A stretch of DNA of 64,000 nucleotides from Streptomyces davaonensis JCM 4913 (lineage in GTDB: Bacteria > Actinomycetota > Actinomycetes > Streptomycetales > Streptomycetaceae). Shown here in pieces: positions 59,827-64,000 of the stretch. Location of the stretch: positions 4,312,053-4,376,052 of the forward strand of contig NC_020504.1 of the NCBI RefSeq assembly GCF_000349325.1, given 5' to 3'. The notes beneath the pieces are model-generated. The model saw only the letters and a list, made by a program, of their open reading frames with translations, searched no databases and had not been told where the DNA came from. The translations under genes were made by a program, and so were the position numbers. How positions within the stretch are numbered: position 1 is the first letter of the stretch; every line of letters starts with the position of its first letter.

Positions 59827-60784
59827 CTCCCGCATCCCTGTCATCGATCTGGCGCCCTGGGTCGACGGCGACCCCGACGTCCGCGCCGGCATCGCCCGTA
59901 CCGTCGACGAGGCCCTCCAGACGGCCGGGTTCCTGCTCGTCACCGGGCATGGGGTCGAGGCGTCGCTGCGGGCTCGTGTCCGGGACGCCGCCCGGGACTT
60001 CTTCCGGCTGCCCGACGGCGTGAAGCAGACCTATGCCGCCAAGGTCGGCGGGCGGGGATGGCTCGGGCCCGGGGCCGAGGCCAACGGGTACTCGGAGGGG
60101 ACCGAGACCCCGCCAGACCTCAAGGAGTCGCTGACCTTCGCCACGCACGAGCCCTTCGACGACCCGGTCGTCAACGCCGAGTGGTACGCGCCCAATGTCT
60201 GGCCCGCGGAAGTGCCCGAGCTGCGGACGCTGTGCGAGGAGTACCTAGCTCAAATGGCCTCCCTGGAGAAGGAGTTGCTCTCCCTCCTCGGCGACGCCCT
60301 CGGGCTCGAACCCGACTTCTTCTCCCGGCACATGGACCATCCGACGTACGGCTTCAACATCAACTGGTACCCGGGGACCGAGGTGATGGGCGAACCACAG
60401 CCTGGGCAGTTCCGGATCGGGCCGCACACCGACTTCGGGACGGTGACCATCCTGGACCGGCAGGCCGGAAAGGGCGGCCTTCAGGTGTACACGGACGAGG
60501 GGGGCTGGGAGGACGCGCCGTTCGATCCGGACGCCCTCACCATCAACATCGGTGATCTGCTGGCCCGTTGGACCGGTGACCGCTGGCGTTCGGGGCGGCA
60601 TCGTGTCCTCCCGCCGCCTGCCGACGCGCCCACCGAGGAACTGATCTCCCTCGTCTACTTCGGCGAATGCACCCCGGGGACACGGGTGGAGTCCGTGCCC
60701 GCGCCGGTCGGGCGGGTGGCGTACGAGCCGGTCGACTCGCATGTGTATCTGCGGGCGAAGCTGGACTCGATCACCGTCGACTGA
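59819..60784 (+). CDS. 2-oxoglutarate/Fe(II) oxygenase, isopenicillin N synthase family
   Basis: A 321-residue oxygenase. The iron triad is complete: HTD in GPHTDFGTVTIL (His203, Asp205) and His261 in SGRHRVLPP. The N-terminal DIOX_N region (IPVIDLAPWVDGDPDVRAGI) is clear. GTG 59819 lies inside the deaminase gene, so they are translated together, which suggests a base- or nucleoside-related substrate. Other 2OG substrates cannot be excluded. Confidence 0.88.
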   Translation: MNDSRIPVIDLAPWVDGDPDVRAGIARTVDEALQTAGFLLVTGHGVEASLRARVRDAARDFFRLPDGVKQTYAAKVGGRGWLGPGAEANGYSEGTETPPDLKESLTFATHEPFDDPVVNAEWYAPNVWPAEVPELRTLCEEYLAQMASLEKELLSLLGDALGLEPDFFSRHMDHPTYGFNINWYPGTEVMGEPQPGQFRIGPHTDFGTVTILDRQAGKGGLQVYTDEGGWEDAPFDPDALTINIGDLLARWTGDRWRSGRHRVLPPPADAPTEELISLVYFGECTPGTRVESVPAPVGRVAYEPVDSHVYLRAKLDSITVD

Positions 60785-60793
60785 CGGGCGGGG

Positions 60794-61792
60794 CTACTGC
60801 ATCACCTGGAGGTGCGGGTGGTCGAAGGAGTCCGGGCAGACGTAGATCTGCATCGTGTACCCACGGCCGATGTTGACCATCGTCGGCTCGTGGGACTGCG
60901 GATACAGCGGGCGCTCGTCCTCCGGAGGCTCCTCCGCGGGACACCAACTCCCTGTGCCGCCGTCCCATTCGGAGCTGTCGACGGTCAGCAGGGGCCGCAT
61001 GGTGGCGCCGCACTCCTCGCAGGTCATCGGCCAGGGGTCGCAGAAGCTCCAGTTGCCGTATCCGCCGACCTTCCAGCCGGGGGCTACGGCGAGGTCGTAC
61101 TGGTAGTCGTACGCTCTGCCCTCCTCCCAGGCGTGGATGCGCTTGGCGAGGTCGTCGTCGAGTTCGTGCGGGGCCGGGTACTCGACCACCCCCGGCTCCG
61201 GGTGCAGGAGGCAGGGCTCGGGGAAGGATTCGCCCTCGCTCACCACCGGCGGCCACCGGGTCTCGCCGGGCGAGCGCACCTCCGCGGCGGTCCGCCAGCG
61301 CAGTTGGACACCTGGCATGCAGAACTCGCCGTGCTCGAAGGAGCACCACAGCACCTGGAGCAGGTCCGTGCCGTGCGGCCGGGGCAGGGACGGGACGTCG
61401 CGGGCGTAGAGCTGGAGGACGGGCAGGAGGGGGACCTCGCCGTCCAGGGGCTTGCGTACGCCGGTGTAGCCGAGGCCGTCGACGAAGGCGCGCTCCTCGG
61501 GCGTGAGGAAGTCCGTTCCGGGGGTGCGGGGGCGGGCCCAGCCCTCGGTCAGGATGCGGCGCTGCTTGCGCAGGTCCTCGGGGTCGTAACCGACCAGCCA
61601 GGGCCCCTTGTGCTCCGGGCAGGTGGGCCAGGGTTCGTCCGCCGGCCACAGCAGCGGCCCGCCGACCGAGCTGTCCGCCGCGGTGGGCGCACCGGGACGC
61701 GGATGCAGCCGCACCGTGGTGCGGGCGAGCGGCGCCAACTCCGGGAAGACGGCGGCCATGTCGACCGGACGGGGTGGTGTCGTACGGGTCAT
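60794..61792 (-). CDS. YwqG/DUF1963-like protein
   Basis: A 332-residue soluble protein of the DUF1963/YwqG type: GGPLLWPADEPWPTCPEHKG at the start, LLQVLWCSFEHGEFCMPGVQ in the middle and HPHLQVMQ at the end. Cysteine pairs (MTCEECGATM) may bind zinc. Function unknown. It converges on the oxygenase gene with a gap of nine bases. Confidence 0.75.
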   Translation of the reverse strand: MTRTTPPRPVDMAAVFPELAPLARTTVRLHPRPGAPTAADSSVGGPLLWPADEPWPTCPEHKGPWLVGYDPEDLRKQRRILTEGWARPRTPGTDFLTPEERAFVDGLGYTGVRKPLDGEVPLLPVLQLYARDVPSLPRPHGTDLLQVLWCSFEHGEFCMPGVQLRWRTAAEVRSPGETRWPPVVSEGESFPEPCLLHPEPGVVEYPAPHELDDDLAKRIHAWEEGRAYDYQYDLAVAPGWKVGGYGNWSFCDPWPMTCEECGATMRPLLTVDSSEWDGGTGSWCPAEEPPEDERPLYPQSHEPTMVNIGRGYTMQIYVCPDSFDHPHLQVMQ

Positions 61793-61983
61793 GCGGGGAG
61801 GTTAGCGGCCTCGATCCGGGCCACCGGTGACCCGGTCCCGACACATTCGAAACCCAACGGACACCATGCGATCTAGTGCGAACCAACGCCCCCTCTCTAA
61901 CCTGGCGTTGATAGATCTCACACGTGTACAGCATCAGGGGCGGAACGGGCACGACAACCACAACCGCGCCAGGGGGAGATGCG
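61793..61983. promoter_or_regulatory. Intergenic region upstream of the large ATPase gene
   Basis: A 191-base divergent region. TTGATA near 61909 and the palindrome CACGTG near 61921 are visible but cannot be placed in a firm promoter. The GGGGGAGA ribosome site of the ATPase gene is at the right edge. Confidence 0.35.
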
Positions 61984-64000
61984 GTGGGCAGACTGTTGCA
62001 CGGGCGCGGTGCGCTGTTCGACACCGATCCGGCCGGGCTCGCGCCACGGCTCGTCGGGCTGCGTCCGCATCAGCACCGGGTGACGCCGTACGAGCATCCC
62101 CGGGAGCTGCCGTTCGTCGTGCTGTCCGGGGCGCGCGGGCTCGGCAAGAGCGCGGTGCTCGGCGAGTTACGGGCCGCCTACAAGGGGCACACCCCGGTCG
62201 GGCTGATCGACTGCGAGGACCCCGAGTTCGCGGGGCCTCCGCCCGGGCGCCCCGCCGAGGCCTGGTCCCCGGTGTCGCAGGCGCTGCTGGTCCTGGCCGA
62301 GCAGCTCGCCGAGCAGGTGACCGGCGCGGGGCGGATCCAGTTCCCGCGGCTGATGACGGGGCTCGTCGCGGTCGCGGCCGGCGGCTGGGGGGACGCCGAC
62401 TCCGAGCGGATCCGGCGCGAGGTGCAGCGGATCCTGCTGCTGAACGAGAGCGGGTCCTGGGTCGGCGGGTTCGCCGGGCGCTGGGCGGGCCGGGTCGCCG
62501 CGAAGGTCGTCGCGGCCGCCACCGGCACCGGGCCCCTGCTGTCGGCGGCCGTGGAGGCGACCCTGGAGTCCCTCTCCGACGGCTTCGCGGGACGGCGCCA
62601 CCAGCGGGCCTCCGCCTGGTACCGGGACTACCCCAACGCCGGTGACAACGCCCGCCGCGGACTGATCCTGCTCTCCGGGCACTTCCGGGCCGGCGGCACC
62701 TCACGCGAGCACGCCGAACGGCACCTGGTGCGGGCGCTGCTCGCCGATCTCACCGACGCCTACACGGGCGTACTCCCCCGGATGAAGCGGCTGGGACGGC
62801 CGCTCGTGCTGCTCGACAACGCGCAGTCCGCGCCGGGGCCCGGCCTCGTCGAGGCGGTGCTGCGGGACCGCTCCGAGGGCGTCGTCGACCAGGTCGTCTT
62901 CTTCGCCGCCGTCCGCGGCACCGGGCGCCCCGCCCTGCGCAACGCGGTGCGGCGGGCGCTGCCCGAGGTGGCCCGCTCCAGCGACTGGGCCCCGGACCCG
63001 GGCTCGGCGTCCTCGCGGGCGGTGCAGGTGTCGCTGCCGCCGCTGAGCGGTGACGACACCCTGCACATCGTCGGCGCCGACCCCTCGGTCCCGCCCCGAC
63101 TCCCGCAGGCGATACACCGGTTGACCGGCGGGAACCCGCTCGGCATCACCCTGCTCGCCGAGTCCGCCGAGCAGAACCTCGCCGACGCCTCCTCGCTCGG
63201 CGGGCTGCTCACCGCGGACGTACGGCTGCACGCCGAGCACGACGGCAGGCCCGCCTACCTGGAGCTGCTGGACCGGCTCGTGCCCCCGGACCGGCTGGAC
63301 GAACTGACCGTGCTGGCCGCCGCCCACGACCACGACTCCGCGTGCGCGCTCGCCGACGCGCTGCTCCCGGAGGACTTCGGTCCCGCGGACGTACGGGCGC
63401 TTCAGACCCGGCTGGTGTCGGAGGGGCTGCCCGCGGTGCCCGGACGGTTCGTCGGCGACGCCTTCGTGCGGACGCTGCTGCTGCTCCGGCTGCACCATCG
63501 CGACGCCGATCACGGGCAGTGGCGCACGGCGCACGAGACGCTGATCGACCACTACGCCGACCCCGCCGACGAAAGCGTCCGGTACCGGCTGCACCATGAA
63601 CTCGCCCTGGGCGGCACGGAGTCGGCGGTGGACTACCTGCGGGACAGCTTCGCCACGCTGCCGACCCGCGACTGGCTGACGTCGCTGCGGTTCATCGCCT
63701 CCGCGCCGTACTTCCACGCGCACGACGCCGACGGCCGCGACTTCACCGGGCACGACGACCGGCGGGCGGCGGTCGCGCTCGGCCGCACCGACGCCGGGCA
63801 CGAACCGCCGGAGGGCGTCGACGGCGCACTGCACCTGCGGGTGCGCCGACTGCTGCACGCCGTATGGCAGTTGACCGATCCGCTGACCCTGCCCGACGAG
63901 ACGGTCGGACAGCGGCTGCGGTTCGAGCTGGAACAGCTCTCCAATCTGCGGCCCGCCGGGAACGCCCTGCTGTGGCGGGCCTCGCGGGACTGGCCGGACG
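61984..64000 (+). CDS. Large P-loop ATPase, cut by the window end
   Basis: The first 672 codons of a protein that stays open to the window edge. GTG 61984 (MGRLLHGRGALF) follows AGGGGGAG. A Walker A motif (GARGLGKSAV, about 49-58) and a Walker-B-like strand (RPLVLLDNAQ, about 275-284) mark a STAND/AAA-like NTPase. Helical regions follow, with the LTGGNPLGITLLAESAEQNL segment typical of the winged-helix lid of such ATPases. Many Streptomyces ATPases of this size are unnamed regulators. The C-terminal part is outside the window. Confidence 0.75.
   Translation, partial: MGRLLHGRGALFDTDPAGLAPRLVGLRPHQHRVTPYEHPRELPFVVLSGARGLGKSAVLGELRAAYKGHTPVGLIDCEDPEFAGPPPGRPAEAWSPVSQALLVLAEQLAEQVTGAGRIQFPRLMTGLVAVAAGGWGDADSERIRREVQRILLLNESGSWVGGFAGRWAGRVAAKVVAAATGTGPLLSAAVEATLESLSDGFAGRRHQRASAWYRDYPNAGDNARRGLILLSGHFRAGGTSREHAERHLVRALLADLTDAYTGVLPRMKRLGRPLVLLDNAQSAPGPGLVEAVLRDRSEGVVDQVVFFAAVRGTGRPALRNAVRRALPEVARSSDWAPDPGSASSRAVQVSLPPLSGDDTLHIVGADPSVPPRLPQAIHRLTGGNPLGITLLAESAEQNLADASSLGGLLTADVRLHAEHDGRPAYLELLDRLVPPDRLDELTVLAAAHDHDSACALADALLPEDFGPADVRALQTRLVSEGLPAVPGRFVGDAFVRTLLLLRLHHRDADHGQWRTAHETLIDHYADPADESVRYRLHHELALGGTESAVDYLRDSFATLPTRDWLTSLRFIASAPYFHAHDADGRDFTGHDDRRAAVALGRTDAGHEPPEGVDGALHLRVRRLLHAVWQLTDPLTLPDETVGQRLRFELEQLSNLRPAGNALLWRASRDWPD

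Overview
The window is high-GC DNA with strong third-position GC bias, GTG and TTG starts, polypurine ribosome sites and many 4-base stop/start overlaps. Gene content is that of a Streptomyces chromosome: the futalosine route to menaquinone, an XRE/DUF397 regulator pair, a single-domain cold shock protein and a Tad pilus locus. No tRNA, rRNA, CRISPR array or intact insertion sequence was seen. The assignment to Streptomyces comes from gene families and codon style, not from a database search.

Layout. (1) 335-6829, minus strand: a Tad/Flp pilus operon (cpaB-like, cpaE-like, tadA, tadB, tadC, flp pilin, two tadE, one tadG-like), tightly overlapped except around the pilin. (2) 7288-11304: a membrane protein, a PD-(D/E)XK-type protein and a large membrane protein with an internal repeat. 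They are followed by about 1 kb of degenerate DNA with a probable frameshifted pseudogene. (3) 12301-37506: an island of about 25 kb resembling a type VII (ESX/Ess) secretion locus. It holds a divergent pair of WXG100 proteins (27668-28401) and a three-ATPase FtsK/EssC-type motor (31287-35735) whose N terminus carries a ubiquitin-like and an FHA-like region. It also holds a transmembrane Ser/Thr kinase (35842-37506), small WXG-like partners, and five large proteins sharing one N-terminal helical module. One of the five ends in a calpain-like cysteine protease. A three-gene cassette is present twice (18111-20877 and 24601-27606), with a shortened third copy of its last gene. No homologues of EccB, EccD, EccE or MycP, and no clear EssA/EsaA, occur here. 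(4) 37580-55649: futalosine menaquinone genes (mqnA; then mqnE, ubiX, mqnP and a ubiD-like gene). A mixed block lies between mqnA and mqnE: cspA, branched-chain amino-acid export, a ketosteroid-dehydrogenase-like flavoprotein, a whiJ-like regulatory trio, an FG-GAP protein, fatty acyl-CoA ligase, MaoC hydratase and TetR. (5) 55737-64000: LysR and an EamA transporter, small lipoproteins, a yeast-like cytosine deaminase coupled to a 2-oxoglutarate oxygenase, a YwqG-like protein, and the start of a large ATPase cut by the window edge.

How the genes may work together. In the island the motor would export small WXG proteins and the five large proteins carrying the common N-terminal module. Each large protein has its own neighbours: a small WXG-like partner or an EspG-like candidate chaperone before it, and an envelope-anchored or cassette protein after it that could be an immunity or accessory factor. 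The kinase has the cytoplasmic kinase / one membrane span / outer domain layout of the Ess component EssB, but keeps its catalytic residues. This reading is an inference from layout and motifs; the most notable part of the window is this module set.
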